From Draconibacterium sp. (GTDB taxonomy: Bacteria; Bacteroidota; Bacteroidia; Bacteroidales; Prolixibacteraceae): a stretch of 14,956 bases of DNA. Within the stretch, counting starts at the first letter, position 1. Each line of letters starts with the position of its first letter. The DNA is taken from positions 1-14,956 of the forward strand of contig JAUVDE010000032.1 in the NCBI GenBank assembly GCA_030595485.1, in the 5' to 3' direction. The notes under the pieces were generated by a model. It was not told where the DNA came from and ran no database searches. It saw only the letters and a list, made by a program, of their open reading frames with translations. This document shows positions 1 through 7,883 of this stretch, piece after piece. Position numbers and translations under genes: made by a program.

Positions 1-123
1 AAAGCCAAAGATTAAAAATGGACCTGTAAATTCTTTTTTTTCAGTTAAAAATAAAACTGCAAAAAGAAGGAAGGAAAATAAGGAAAGTTCTAAAAAAGTT
101 TTGTAAATATTTATTTTCTTCAC
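1..123 (-). CDS. Possible small membrane protein, 5' part only (runs off left edge)
   Basis: An open frame of 41 codons starts at a GTG (123-121) and continues to the window edge. An in-frame TAA lies two codons upstream, and there is no ATG in the visible part. The product begins with a short basic stretch (KKINIYK), then a hydrophobic run of about 16 residues (LSLFSFLLFAVLFL), then EKKEFTGP and another hydrophobic start. This pattern fits a positive-inside N-terminal membrane segment of an inner-membrane protein. It lies just after the terminator-like hairpin of the dehydratase gene, so it would belong to the next transcription unit or be reached by read-through. The family is not recognised. 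The region is very AT-rich, so a chance open frame remains possible; the sensible hydrophobic pattern is the main support. Confidence 0.4.
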   Translation of the reverse strand, partial: MKKINIYKTFLELSLFSFLLFAVLFLTEKKEFTGPFLIFGF

Positions 124-127
124 GATT

Positions 128-157
128 TAAAAAATTAAGTAGCGTTTGAAACGCTAT
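128..157 (-). terminator. Terminator-like hairpin after the dehydratase gene
   Basis: The palindrome TAGCGTTT-G-AAACGCTA (140-156) gives an 8-bp stem, and on the minus strand a run of six T (129-134) follows after a short spacer. It sits about 33 bp past the stop codon of the dehydratase gene. This fits an intrinsic terminator closing the symporter-GH130-permease-dehydratase operon. Confidence 0.6.
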
Positions 158-188
158 CGTTATCAAATAAAAAATATTTTATTCCTAG

Positions 189-1667
189 TTAACTCCATGT
201 TCTGTCGTGAGATCGTTTTTCGTTCCACTCATCGGTTGGAGCAAAAAAACTTTTATCCCTCCGGTCTAAATGTTCTTTAATAATATCTTCATTCAATTCT
301 ATTCCTAAGCCCGGCGATTCAGGCACAGGAGCATATCCATTTTTAATTATTGGATTACCATCGGTCATTTTCACCAAATCTTCCCACCAGGGCAAGTCAA
401 CCGAATGATGTTCGAGTGCAAGAAAATTTTGAGTAGCAGCGGCACAGTGTACATTTGCCATAAAAGAAACGGGAGTACCCGCCTGATGCATTGCCATTGC
501 AACACCGTTTTCTTCGGCATAATCTGCAATTCGTTTCGTTTCCAAAAGGCCACCTGAACTCGCTAAATCAGGATGAACAATATCTACTGCATGTGTATCG
601 ATAAGCTCTTTAAAATTTTTCAGAAGATAAATATCTTCGCCTGTTGTTGTTGGCGTTTCCAGTGCCTCAGTAATTGTTTTCCACTGGTCTGCATATTGCC
701 ATGGAACCATGTCTTCCAACCATGCCAGACGATACTTTTCAACTGCTCTTCCTAAGCGGATTCCATTGTTTACATCGAAATGTCCATAATGGTCTGTCGA
801 AATCGGAATCTCCCAACCAACCAGTTCTCTAGTATCCGCAGCAATACTCGCTAGTTCCTCCAGTCCTTTATCTGTTATTTGTATTTGAGTAAATGGGTGC
901 TTGGTATTTCCATATCCCATATAATTTCTCGTGTCCCATTGGCCACCTTTCCAGAAATCCTGGTTTACCAAAGTTCCTGGAATGTCTTTTAGCACATTTA
1001 TGGAAAGATCCATTTTTAGCCAGCTGTATCCTTGCTCCTCAATACGGTATTTAATAAGTTCTGCTTGTTCTTCCTTTGTTCTTCCTTGTGGCGTATCGGC
1101 ATATAATCTAATGCTGTTGCGGTATTTACCTCCTAATAATTGGTAGGCAGGAACTCCATATGCTTTTCCGGCAATATCCCAAAGTGCCATTTCAACCCCA
1201 CAAACACCACCAGCTTGCCTGCCTTGTCCACCAAACTGCTTAATAATTTTAAAAATCATTTCAACATTACAAGGATTCATACCAAGAATCCGGCTTTTCA
1301 ACATTAAAGCATAACGCACATCAGCTCCATCTCTAACCTCACCCAATCCATAAATCCCCTGATTGGTATCAATACGAATAATAGCGGTACCATTAAGCAC
1401 CGAAGTAACGGCATACCGCATATCCGTTATTTTTAAATCTGTCGGACTCGAAGCACGAGATACTTTTGCTGTGGTTTGAGCCAAGGTATCTTCCATTGAC
1501 AAACTCATTATCCCCCCCAAAGCGATTCCTCCAAGCGCAGCTTTTTTAAGAAAATTTCTACGATTATTACTTGTCTCAGGGTTTTCTATTTCATCCTGAA
1601 TGGTTTCTGCTTCTGCATTTTCAATTTTTCTGTTTTGAGATGCAATTTGTTGGATAATACTTTTCAT
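189..1667 (-). CDS. Tat-exported enolase-superfamily (mandelate racemase/muconate lactonising) sugar-acid dehydratase
   Basis: This 492-residue protein belongs to the mandelate racemase/enolase superfamily, whose acid-sugar dehydratases remove water from aldonates such as mannonate, galactonate or gluconate to give 2-keto-3-deoxy acids. The N-terminus carries a twin-arginine leader: RRNFLKK at 36-42, then a hydrophobic stretch (about 43-57) and a likely cleavage site near residue 64. The mature enzyme is therefore predicted to be periplasmic or envelope-attached. The capping domain spans about 78-195 and the barrel follows. Likely metal ligands are D292 (in STDHYGHFD), E318 (WLED) and E344 (TGED); K218, D362, H394 (MHQAGTP) and E419 are further conserved-looking active-site positions. 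It is the last gene of the operon, 92 bp behind the GntP permease, with no obvious promoter between. The family call is firm. The exact substrate cannot be read from the sequence; galactonate/mannonate-like acids are an inference from the neighbours. Confidence 0.88.
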   Translation of the reverse strand: MKSIIQQIASQNRKIENAEAETIQDEIENPETSNNRRNFLKKAALGGIALGGIMSLSMEDTLAQTTAKVSRASSPTDLKITDMRYAVTSVLNGTAIIRIDTNQGIYGLGEVRDGADVRYALMLKSRILGMNPCNVEMIFKIIKQFGGQGRQAGGVCGVEMALWDIAGKAYGVPAYQLLGGKYRNSIRLYADTPQGRTKEEQAELIKYRIEEQGYSWLKMDLSINVLKDIPGTLVNQDFWKGGQWDTRNYMGYGNTKHPFTQIQITDKGLEELASIAADTRELVGWEIPISTDHYGHFDVNNGIRLGRAVEKYRLAWLEDMVPWQYADQWKTITEALETPTTTGEDIYLLKNFKELIDTHAVDIVHPDLASSGGLLETKRIADYAEENGVAMAMHQAGTPVSFMANVHCAAATQNFLALEHHSVDLPWWEDLVKMTDGNPIIKNGYAPVPESPGLGIELNEDIIKEHLDRRDKSFFAPTDEWNEKRSHDRTWS

Positions 1668-1759
1668 TACAACGAAGTTTTATGGTTTAATTCTAAATTT
1701 ATTATCTTCTCTTGTTAAAAATGAACTATTATGTATTTCAATAAGTTTTTGGCTTCGAC

Positions 1760-3118
1760 CTAAAAAAACATACTTGCCAGCAAAGTAAACATCAACCCAC
1801 AAACCGCAATAATCGATTCCATAACTGTCCATGTTTGTAGCGTCTGCTTTTCATTCATTCCAAAATATTTTCCTACCAACCAAAAACCGCTATCGTTAAC
1901 ATGCGAAAGTAAAGTTGCGCCCGATGCAATAGCTAAAACGACCAAAGCACGTTGGGGATCGTTTAAGCCAAACTCACTTAAAACAGGAGCAATTATTCCT
2001 GCTGCGGTAATCATTGCAACTGTGGCCGAACCTTGTGTAACTCTAATAACCGCTGCAAGCAACCACGCTAATAATATTGGTGGCATTGGAGAATGCGCCA
2101 TCGATTCCGCCATCATTGTTCCAATTCCACTACTCACTAAAATTTGTTTCAGAACGCCACCGGCTCCTGTAATTAGAATAATAATTCCGGCTGGACCCAG
2201 TGCCTTTGTACTTAGGTCAAGCACTTTTTGTTTTCCCATGCCGCGTTTAATACATAAATAGTACGAAGCAAGTAAAGTGGCTATTATTAATGCTGAAAAC
2301 GGATGACCAATAAATTCCAAAATATCAGTCCAAACAGAGTGTGCAACAATTTCTTTATCAACTGCCAAACCCGTAAATGTATTGACTAAAATAAGCAGCA
2401 ATGGAACTGCAATTATTATTGCAATTAATCGAAATGAAGGAAGGTTGTTTTCATCGTAACTTTTTCCTTCGGTTTTTTCAAATTCGGCAGGCGGTTCAAT
2501 ATATATTCTTTTTGAAATGTAATTCCCCCAGATTGGTCCGGCTATTATCGCCGTTGGAACACCCAAAATCACTCCGAATAAAATTACCCAACCTAACTGA
2601 ACGTTAATAATATCGGCAACAGCTACCGGTCCCGGTGTCGGAGGAATAAAACTGTGTGTTACTGCCAAGCCAGCCAATAAGGGAATTCCATAATAAAGAA
2701 GTGAGCGTTTGGAGTCTCGTGCCAAAGCGTAAATTATTGGAACCAGAATAATAAATCCAACATCGAGAAAAACAGGAATAGCCACTATAAATCCGGTAAT
2801 TACCATTGCCCACGAAGCACGGTCTTTTCCAAATTTCTTTAAAAGGTAATGCGCCAAAGATTCTGCTCCACCCGAACTTTCAAGCATTTGCCCGAAAATG
2901 GCACCTAAACCAACAACGGTTGCTACAAATCCGAGTGTGCCAGCCATTCCTTCCTGAATTGCATTGGTAATATCCTTTAAAGGCATTCCCGCAATTATTC
3001 CAACATAAATTGCTGTTATCAATAATGAGATAAAAGCACTTATCTTGAGTTTTAACACCATAAATAGTAATAGTGCTACCGCTGAAATTACAATTAGAAT
3101 TAGAAATGGTGTGGTCAT
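1760..3118 (-). CDS. GntP-family gluconate/aldonate:H+ permease
   Basis: This 452-residue, very hydrophobic protein has the length and hallmark segments of the GntP family of inner-membrane sugar-acid importers. Visible signatures are the GLGAIFGQMLESSGGAE segment (about 70-86), HSFIPPTPGPVA (155-166), the RVTQGSATVAMITAAG helix and HVNDSGFW (406-413). About 12-14 membrane segments can be counted. Known members carry gluconate, fructuronate, galactonate-like acids or glycerate; specificity is not evident here. The gene starts 17 bp after the GH130 stop and is followed 92 bp later by the sugar-acid dehydratase, so co-transcription is likely. Because that dehydratase carries a Tat leader, the permease may import either the acid or its keto-deoxy product (inference). 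Confidence 0.92.
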   Translation of the reverse strand: MTTPFLILIVISAVALLLFMVLKLKISAFISLLITAIYVGIIAGMPLKDITNAIQEGMAGTLGFVATVVGLGAIFGQMLESSGGAESLAHYLLKKFGKDRASWAMVITGFIVAIPVFLDVGFIILVPIIYALARDSKRSLLYYGIPLLAGLAVTHSFIPPTPGPVAVADIINVQLGWVILFGVILGVPTAIIAGPIWGNYISKRIYIEPPAEFEKTEGKSYDENNLPSFRLIAIIIAVPLLLILVNTFTGLAVDKEIVAHSVWTDILEFIGHPFSALIIATLLASYYLCIKRGMGKQKVLDLSTKALGPAGIIILITGAGGVLKQILVSSGIGTMMAESMAHSPMPPILLAWLLAAVIRVTQGSATVAMITAAGIIAPVLSEFGLNDPQRALVVLAIASGATLLSHVNDSGFWLVGKYFGMNEKQTLQTWTVMESIIAVCGLMFTLLASMFF

Positions 3119-3135
3119 CTGGTTTAGTTTTTCTA

Positions 3136-4167
3136 TTATGAATTTTCTTTGATAAAATGAATAAGCTCGACCATATTAACCGATGCACGGGCAATTGCTG
3201 TATCGCATACTCCATAATACATGTGCAACATTCCTTTGTCTACATATCCTCCGGTTGGAAATACAACATAAGGAATATACAGCCCAAATTTCTCGTAGTA
3301 AGTTTCCGGCTCCATTATAAATTTTGAACAGCGGTATAAAACTTTTGCCGGATTCTCTAAATCTAACAACATTGCCCCGGCTCTATAAACTACCATATTT
3401 GTTCTGGCATCGAGTGTTTCTACACCATGGTAAATTACCAACCAACCTTCTGAAGTTTTTATAGGTGGCAGCGAACCTCCAATTCGATTACTTTCCCATG
3501 GAAATTCAGGTTTTGCAATTAATTGCGTGTCGTACCAGTTTTGTAAATCGTCTGAATATGATATCCACATTCCGGCTTTGTCAGTTCCGTATTCTGATCC
3601 CACAAACTGAAGAGGACGGCGGAGCATGGCAAATTTCCCATTTATTTTTTCAGGAAAAAGTATCACATCTCTATCGTCTAATTCTGCTGGCGTTGCCCAA
3701 ACATGGTGTTCCCAATTGTATAAATCTTTTGAAATTGCAATTCCTGAACGTGTTTGATTTTTCAGTGGGTCGCCATCAAAACCCGGAAAATCTGTTTGAA
3801 ATGATTCGGGAACTCCTGTTCCGGTGGGGTGTGAGCTCCATGCAAACGGACGGTAAGCATAGGTCATGTAATAAGTGGAGTCTATTTTTGTTATTCTAGG
3901 GTCTTGAACACTACCATATTTACTTCCAGCCATTTCGGGCGTTAATACCGGTTGGTCCGACGAATGGGTAAAATTCACCCCATCGTCGCTTTCCATCATT
4001 CCAATATAACAAATAAATGGTCGGAGTTGCCCTGCAGTTCGTTCATACAAATATACTTTTCCATTCTCAAAAATAACCCCCGGATTAAATACCGTAGCCA
4101 TTCTCCAATCGTATTTCCCTGGAGTAATTATGGGGTTATTAGGATGTCTTTCTATTTTTAGTTTCAT
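3136..4167 (-). CDS. Glycoside hydrolase family 130 protein (beta-mannoside phosphorylase or beta-1,2-mannosidase)
   Basis: This 343-residue protein has the five-bladed propeller pattern of GH130. Members either phosphorolyse beta-mannosides to mannose-1-phosphate or hydrolyse beta-1,2-mannosides. The likely general acid is D89 in the SVQDPRI motif. Other family features are the DDRDVILFPEKINGK segment (164-178), RRP (183-185), the YHG motif with H247, and D322 near the C-terminus. No signal peptide is present (MKLKIERHPNNP), so it should be cytosolic. R183/R184 and H247 could form part of a phosphate site, which leans towards a phosphorylase, but I cannot assign the subfamily without an alignment. 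It starts 10 bp after the symporter stop and lies 17 bp before the permease, so it is in the middle of a compact operon. The neighbouring SSS transporter is the natural supplier of its substrate. Confidence 0.88.
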   Translation of the reverse strand: MKLKIERHPNNPIITPGKYDWRMATVFNPGVIFENGKVYLYERTAGQLRPFICYIGMMESDDGVNFTHSSDQPVLTPEMAGSKYGSVQDPRITKIDSTYYMTYAYRPFAWSSHPTGTGVPESFQTDFPGFDGDPLKNQTRSGIAISKDLYNWEHHVWATPAELDDRDVILFPEKINGKFAMLRRPLQFVGSEYGTDKAGMWISYSDDLQNWYDTQLIAKPEFPWESNRIGGSLPPIKTSEGWLVIYHGVETLDARTNMVVYRAGAMLLDLENPAKVLYRCSKFIMEPETYYEKFGLYIPYVVFPTGGYVDKGMLHMYYGVCDTAIARASVNMVELIHFIKENS

Positions 4168-4177
4168 TGTATATTCG

Positions 4178-5971
4178 TTATTCTTCTTCTAATTTATCGA
4201 ACCAGTTTTTCTTCAAAACAAATGATGTAGTAAGCGTTACCAAAGCAGCAATTCCGGCTGATTGGAAATTTTGCAGCACCAAATAAACAGGAAAAGCAAT
4301 TAAGCTGAGTTGCCAGATTATTCCGACAACAACATTAAACATATCGCGTTTAAAATTTGTGTTTTTCTTAAATTCCGGGTTTGTAAGCATCACTTTATCG
4401 TGAATTGGTTTCCAAAATCCCCAGGGCCGCACATTTTTATAAAAGCTAATTGTTACCTCCTCTTTCTCTGGACTGGTAACCAGGCTGGCTACAAACGATG
4501 CTGCCACAGAAATTGCAAAAATGAAAGGGAAGTGATAAATAGGAGCAAAATCGGGTAAAAGCCAAGGCATTAACATTGCAGAAACCAGCCCTGAAAACAT
4601 TCCCCAGAAAAAACCATGACCGTTAAAACGCCACCAGTACCATTTTAGCATGTTGGGCGCTGCGTAACCTGCCCAAAGTGCAGTTACAATCCATTGTGTA
4701 ACAGAATCAATATTTTCTATTATAAAACCAAAGCCAATGCCAATGGCAAGAAAAAGTGTTGAAGCCGCATAACTAAGATTAATTAATCTTTTACTGCTTG
4801 CATTCGGATTAACATATTTTTTATAAATATCGTTTACAACATAAGCAGGGGCAACGTTTATAAAGGATGAAATGGTTGACATAAAGGCGGCAAGTAGTCC
4901 TGCAATAATAAAACCTTTCAATCCAACAGGAATAAAATTACCAATTGCGTAAGGTAAAATCATTTCAAAATCGAGATTATCGCCCATTCCATTTAGTTCT
5001 TTGTTAAAGAATACCAGAGCAAGTACTGTTAATGAGGCAACCAAAAGAAATCTTGGAAGTAGCATGGCAACAGAATTTAAGCCACTCATCATTGCCGCAT
5101 GTTTTGGTGTTTTATTTGAAAGTATCCGCTGCATATCGTGACTTGGAATCGGACCAGCCATACTGATGAAAAAACCTTTGAACAACATCATCATAACAAA
5201 GGCACCAAACATGGTAAGTCCATCACTATCTATTCGTTTGTTTACCGAGCCCATATAACCTGTCCAGTCGAGGTCAAGTTTCCAGCTAAAAAGAGAGCTG
5301 TCCCAATTCTCGGGCACCACAGCTGCAATTGCTTCCGGAGAAACCATATTTATGGCAATAATCGCTATTATAATAGAGGTTATCGTCATAATAACAAATT
5401 GCAAAACATCGGTAGCTACCACACTAAACAAACCACCCATAATTACATAAATACCAGTGGCCACCATTAATATTAAAGCATACGTATTTGCCGATAAATC
5501 CCAGGGTAAAAATATTTGGGCAAATTTTCCGATTCCAACAAATGCATAGCCCAAAAAACCAATAACACTAACCAAGGCAAAAATTACCACAATAATATGC
5601 GATTGCTTTGCACCCCTACCATTTCCAAATCGTGTTGTAATCCATTCAGCTCCGGTAATCACGTTCGACCTGCGTAACCATACCGACAAAAAGACCATCA
5701 TGAAGATTTGGTTAAAAAAAGGCCAAAGCCAGGGAAACCAAATTCCTTTTACCCCATAAACAAACATTATTGACACCAACCACATTGTTCCTGAAACATC
5801 GAACATACCCGATGCATTTGATACACTTAATATATACCAGGGCATACTTCTTCCGCCTAAAAAATAAGAATCGATATTTTTTGATGCCATTCGGGTGAAG
5901 TAAAGCCCCAATAAAATAGTAACAACAAAATATCCGATAATAATAGAAAGGTCTAATACACCTAAGTTCAT
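4178..5971 (-). CDS. Sodium:solute symporter (SSS family), probably sugar/oligosaccharide
   Basis: This 597-residue polytopic protein has typical SSS-family marks: YFLGGRSMPW (36-45), SNASGMFDVSGTMW (51-64), SHDMQRILSNK (277-287), FMSTISSFINVAPAY (363-377) and DIYKKY (381-386). About 13-14 membrane helices are visible, with one extra helical segment near the C-terminus (about 545-585), as in sugar-type members. It would import a solute with Na+ across the inner membrane. GH130 follows after only 10 bp, so a mannoside or manno-oligosaccharide is the most likely cargo (inference). The 331-bp gap upstream, with a terminator-like hairpin, suggests a transcript partly separate from susCD. The substrate is not provable from the sequence. 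Confidence 0.92.
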   Translation of the reverse strand: MNLGVLDLSIIIGYFVVTILLGLYFTRMASKNIDSYFLGGRSMPWYILSVSNASGMFDVSGTMWLVSIMFVYGVKGIWFPWLWPFFNQIFMMVFLSVWLRRSNVITGAEWITTRFGNGRGAKQSHIIVVIFALVSVIGFLGYAFVGIGKFAQIFLPWDLSANTYALILMVATGIYVIMGGLFSVVATDVLQFVIMTITSIIIAIIAINMVSPEAIAAVVPENWDSSLFSWKLDLDWTGYMGSVNKRIDSDGLTMFGAFVMMMLFKGFFISMAGPIPSHDMQRILSNKTPKHAAMMSGLNSVAMLLPRFLLVASLTVLALVFFNKELNGMGDNLDFEMILPYAIGNFIPVGLKGFIIAGLLAAFMSTISSFINVAPAYVVNDIYKKYVNPNASSKRLINLSYAASTLFLAIGIGFGFIIENIDSVTQWIVTALWAGYAAPNMLKWYWWRFNGHGFFWGMFSGLVSAMLMPWLLPDFAPIYHFPFIFAISVAASFVASLVTSPEKEEVTISFYKNVRPWGFWKPIHDKVMLTNPEFKKNTNFKRDMFNVVVGIIWQLSLIAFPVYLVLQNFQSAGIAALVTLTTSFVLKKNWFDKLEEE

Positions 5972-6026
5972 AGTTTTTTGCTTTTATAAAAAAATGGTTA
6001 TCCGGGGTACAACTATTAAAAGAAAT

Positions 6027-6067
6027 AAAAATACCGTATTCAAATAAAAATTCAAAACGGTATTTTT
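6027..6067. terminator. Bidirectional terminator-like inverted repeat upstream of the symporter
   Basis: AAAAATACCGT (6027-6037) is an exact inverted copy of ACGGTATTTTT (6057-6067), with a 19-base loop. On either strand the stem ends in a T-run; on the minus strand it reads ACGGTATTTTTATTTC. It lies about 56 bp upstream of the symporter ATG, in position to stop or attenuate susCD read-through. Confidence 0.5.
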
Positions 6068-6086
6068 TTTAAAATACATCTACTTA

Positions 6087-6209
6087 GTGTTTGTCTATAA
6101 AGTCAACTAGTTCGTTACGCTTGTCATGAAAACAGTCATTTGCGAAAAGTAAACTCCTTGGTTTTCATGACTTCGCAAGCCTCGTATTTGAGCTTTATAT
6201 CTCAAACAC
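6087..6209. repeat. Compound inverted repeat (123 bp), possible MITE remnant or structured RNA
   Basis: The outer arms are GTGTTTG-TCT-ATAAAG (6087-6102) and CTTTAT-ATCT-CAAACAC (6193-6209). Inside is a perfect 11-bp pair, GTCATGAAAAC (6123-6133) with GTTTTCATGAC (6161-6171). A third pair, TTGCGAA (6140-6146) with TTCGCAA (6172-6178), crosses the second and so would compete with it or form a pseudoknot-like fold. The pentamer ACTTA occurs just outside both ends (6082-6086 and 6212-6216), although the right copy is offset by two bases. No convincing reading frame covers it. Function is unknown; a small mobile element remnant or an intercistronic RNA structure are both possible. Confidence 0.6.
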
Positions 6210-6252
6210 CGACTTAATGGACAGCCACTACATATGTATTGCTTATTGAAGA

Positions 6253-6283
6253 TTCATGAGCCGGCCAAAAACCGACTCATGAA
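6253..6283 (-). terminator. Hairpin in the susD 3' untranslated region
   Basis: TTCATGAG-C-CGG (6253-6264) faces CCG-A-CTCATGAA (6272-6283) around a 7-base loop. On the minus-strand RNA the single mismatch becomes a U-G wobble, so the stem is continuous over 12 pairs. It starts about 20 bp beyond the susD stop. No T-run follows, so it may be an mRNA 3'-end stabiliser or weak terminator rather than a classical intrinsic terminator. Confidence 0.5.
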
Positions 6284-6302
6284 ATATATTTAGATGATTT
6301 TT

Positions 6303-7865
6303 TTATTTATCCCACCAAACTGGTGTGTAAAAATCGTCTTTACCTTGCCTGGAAACAGCAGCGGCATAATTATCCGGGTTCTTGGCACTTTCATCCAATT
6401 GATAATAATGCCTAAGAGGAATTGGAGCCCCAACACTTGGAGTTAATTCAGGGTATCCTGTTCTTCGCCAGTTTGCCCATGCTTCCATCTCGTTAGTAAA
6501 TGTTGCAGCCCAATATTGTTCTGCTATCAGCCTTGCACCTTCAGACTCGCTAAACGGATTATTTGTAATATATGTTGCAATATCTGCAACTGAAACCTCA
6601 AGTGAAGCATCAAACAGTGCATATTGTTTCATTGCAGCGGCAACCCCTTTTTCGTAATGAGTTTGTGCATCAGAATGCCAACCGTTTAAAGCAGCTTCTG
6701 CCAACAACAGTTCTACTTCGGCATAAGTCATTAACAAATTTGGAGCATCATATCTAAAGATTTTTGGATTTGGCCTTGAATAAGCATGTTGCATATCCTG
6801 ATAACTTAAAATACCATAATCATCAGCAATACTTACAATGGTTGTGCCATGTGGATGCCCTGTTTGCATTTCAATACTATAATCATACTTTGATTCGTCG
6901 TACCAAAAAACATTCATATCAGGACTTGAGAAATCGGTAACTTCAGCTTTTAATACACCCCCTGAATAAACCAATAAGCGAGGGTCGCTGTTATTTTTAA
7001 GCCAATTTACAAAAGTTTCTCCAAGCTTAATATATTTCTCACCATCAGAGTCGATAATTACTCTTGCCCTTGGATTCCTGCTATTATTAGAAGGACCATC
7101 GGTATGAGAAAAAGCTGCAATATCGTCGTTACTTTGCATAACACCGCCCGAGATGGCTTTGCTTACATACGATTTCGCCAAATCTGCATCAACATTACTT
7201 ACCCTCATTGCAAGGCGTAACATCAACGAGTTTGCAAATTTATTCCATGCAGCCATATCGCCACCGTAAATAAAATCGGAATTACGATACATTTCTTTAC
7301 TCGAATCAAATGCACCAACTGCTGCTTCAAGTTCAGAAAGCATATCGGTATAAATCTCTTCCTGCGTATCAAAAGCCGGATAAAATTCACCTTCGAAATA
7401 TGCTTTTGCAGCATTAAAATAGGGTACATCGCCATAAGCGTCTGTAAGCCGGTGGTAAGCATAAACTTTCATAATGCGTACCATCGATAATTTATTAACC
7501 ATTTCAGGATTATCTTTTAGCAACTCTGTTAAATGAGTAAGCAATTTAATTTCTCCCTGGTATGCGCCCCATAATCCATCATTCGATCCACTGTCGTACA
7601 CATATCTGTCGCCCGGTAAAGCAATTGAATAGGTTGCCCAATGTTGAACATAACCCCCTGCGGTTTGCAGAATAGAATAGCTAGAATTATTTGATGTGGA
7701 TAACAGAGCATTGGCAAACATATAATTATCGTCAAGTTTGCTATCATCAATAGCAATTTTTGGAATGTCCAGCTCAAGTAAACTATCGGTATTACATGCA
7801 CTGAAAGCGATTAAGACACCTAATGCGAATGCTTTCAATATTGATTTATTAATTTTCGTTTTCAT
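6303..7865 (-). CDS. susD-like: SusD/RagB-type outer-membrane glycan-binding lipoprotein
   Basis: This 520-residue protein has a lipoprotein signal peptide with lipobox AFSAC, giving lipidated Cys24. The mature part shows the helical TPR-like pattern of SusD-like proteins of the SusD_2 type: RIMKVYAYHRLTDAYGDVPYF (about 130-150), YGGDMAAWNKFANSLMLRLA, and near the C-terminus EQYWAATFTNEMEAWANWRR. SusD proteins sit as a lid on the SusC barrel at the cell surface and hand captured glycan to it. The gene starts 18 bp after the susC stop, so the two form one transcript. The hairpin region behind it probably ends or processes that transcript. The ligand cannot be deduced; linkage to GH130 suggests a mannose-containing glycan (inference). 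Confidence 0.93.
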   Translation of the reverse strand: MKTKINKSILKAFALGVLIAFSACNTDSLLELDIPKIAIDDSKLDDNYMFANALLSTSNNSSYSILQTAGGYVQHWATYSIALPGDRYVYDSGSNDGLWGAYQGEIKLLTHLTELLKDNPEMVNKLSMVRIMKVYAYHRLTDAYGDVPYFNAAKAYFEGEFYPAFDTQEEIYTDMLSELEAAVGAFDSSKEMYRNSDFIYGGDMAAWNKFANSLMLRLAMRVSNVDADLAKSYVSKAISGGVMQSNDDIAAFSHTDGPSNNSRNPRARVIIDSDGEKYIKLGETFVNWLKNNSDPRLLVYSGGVLKAEVTDFSSPDMNVFWYDESKYDYSIEMQTGHPHGTTIVSIADDYGILSYQDMQHAYSRPNPKIFRYDAPNLLMTYAEVELLLAEAALNGWHSDAQTHYEKGVAAAMKQYALFDASLEVSVADIATYITNNPFSESEGARLIAEQYWAATFTNEMEAWANWRRTGYPELTPSVGAPIPLRHYYQLDESAKNPDNYAAAVSRQGKDDFYTPVWWDK

Positions 7866-7883
7866 ATTTTATAATTTAAACTA

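Noticed and set aside
2880..3215. A 111-codon minus-strand frame across the GH130-permease junction
   Set aside because: It overlaps both recognised genes in another frame and its product has no protein-like signature.
3465..3899. A 144-codon plus-strand open frame
   Set aside because: It lies wholly antisense to the well-supported GH130 gene, and its product shows no domain pattern; it is a shadow frame.
6084..6165. A short minus-strand frame ending in FHDKRNELVDFIDKH, inside the compound inverted repeat
   Set aside because: It has only 26 codons, no start codon and a stop just upstream. It lies inside the repeat arms, so it is more likely a chance frame or an eroded remnant than a gene.
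6087..6209. Integron attC site or CRISPR-type repeat
   Set aside because: There are no attC core motifs (GTTRRRY/RYYYAAC pair) and no regularly spaced direct repeats; the structure is inverted rather than tandem.
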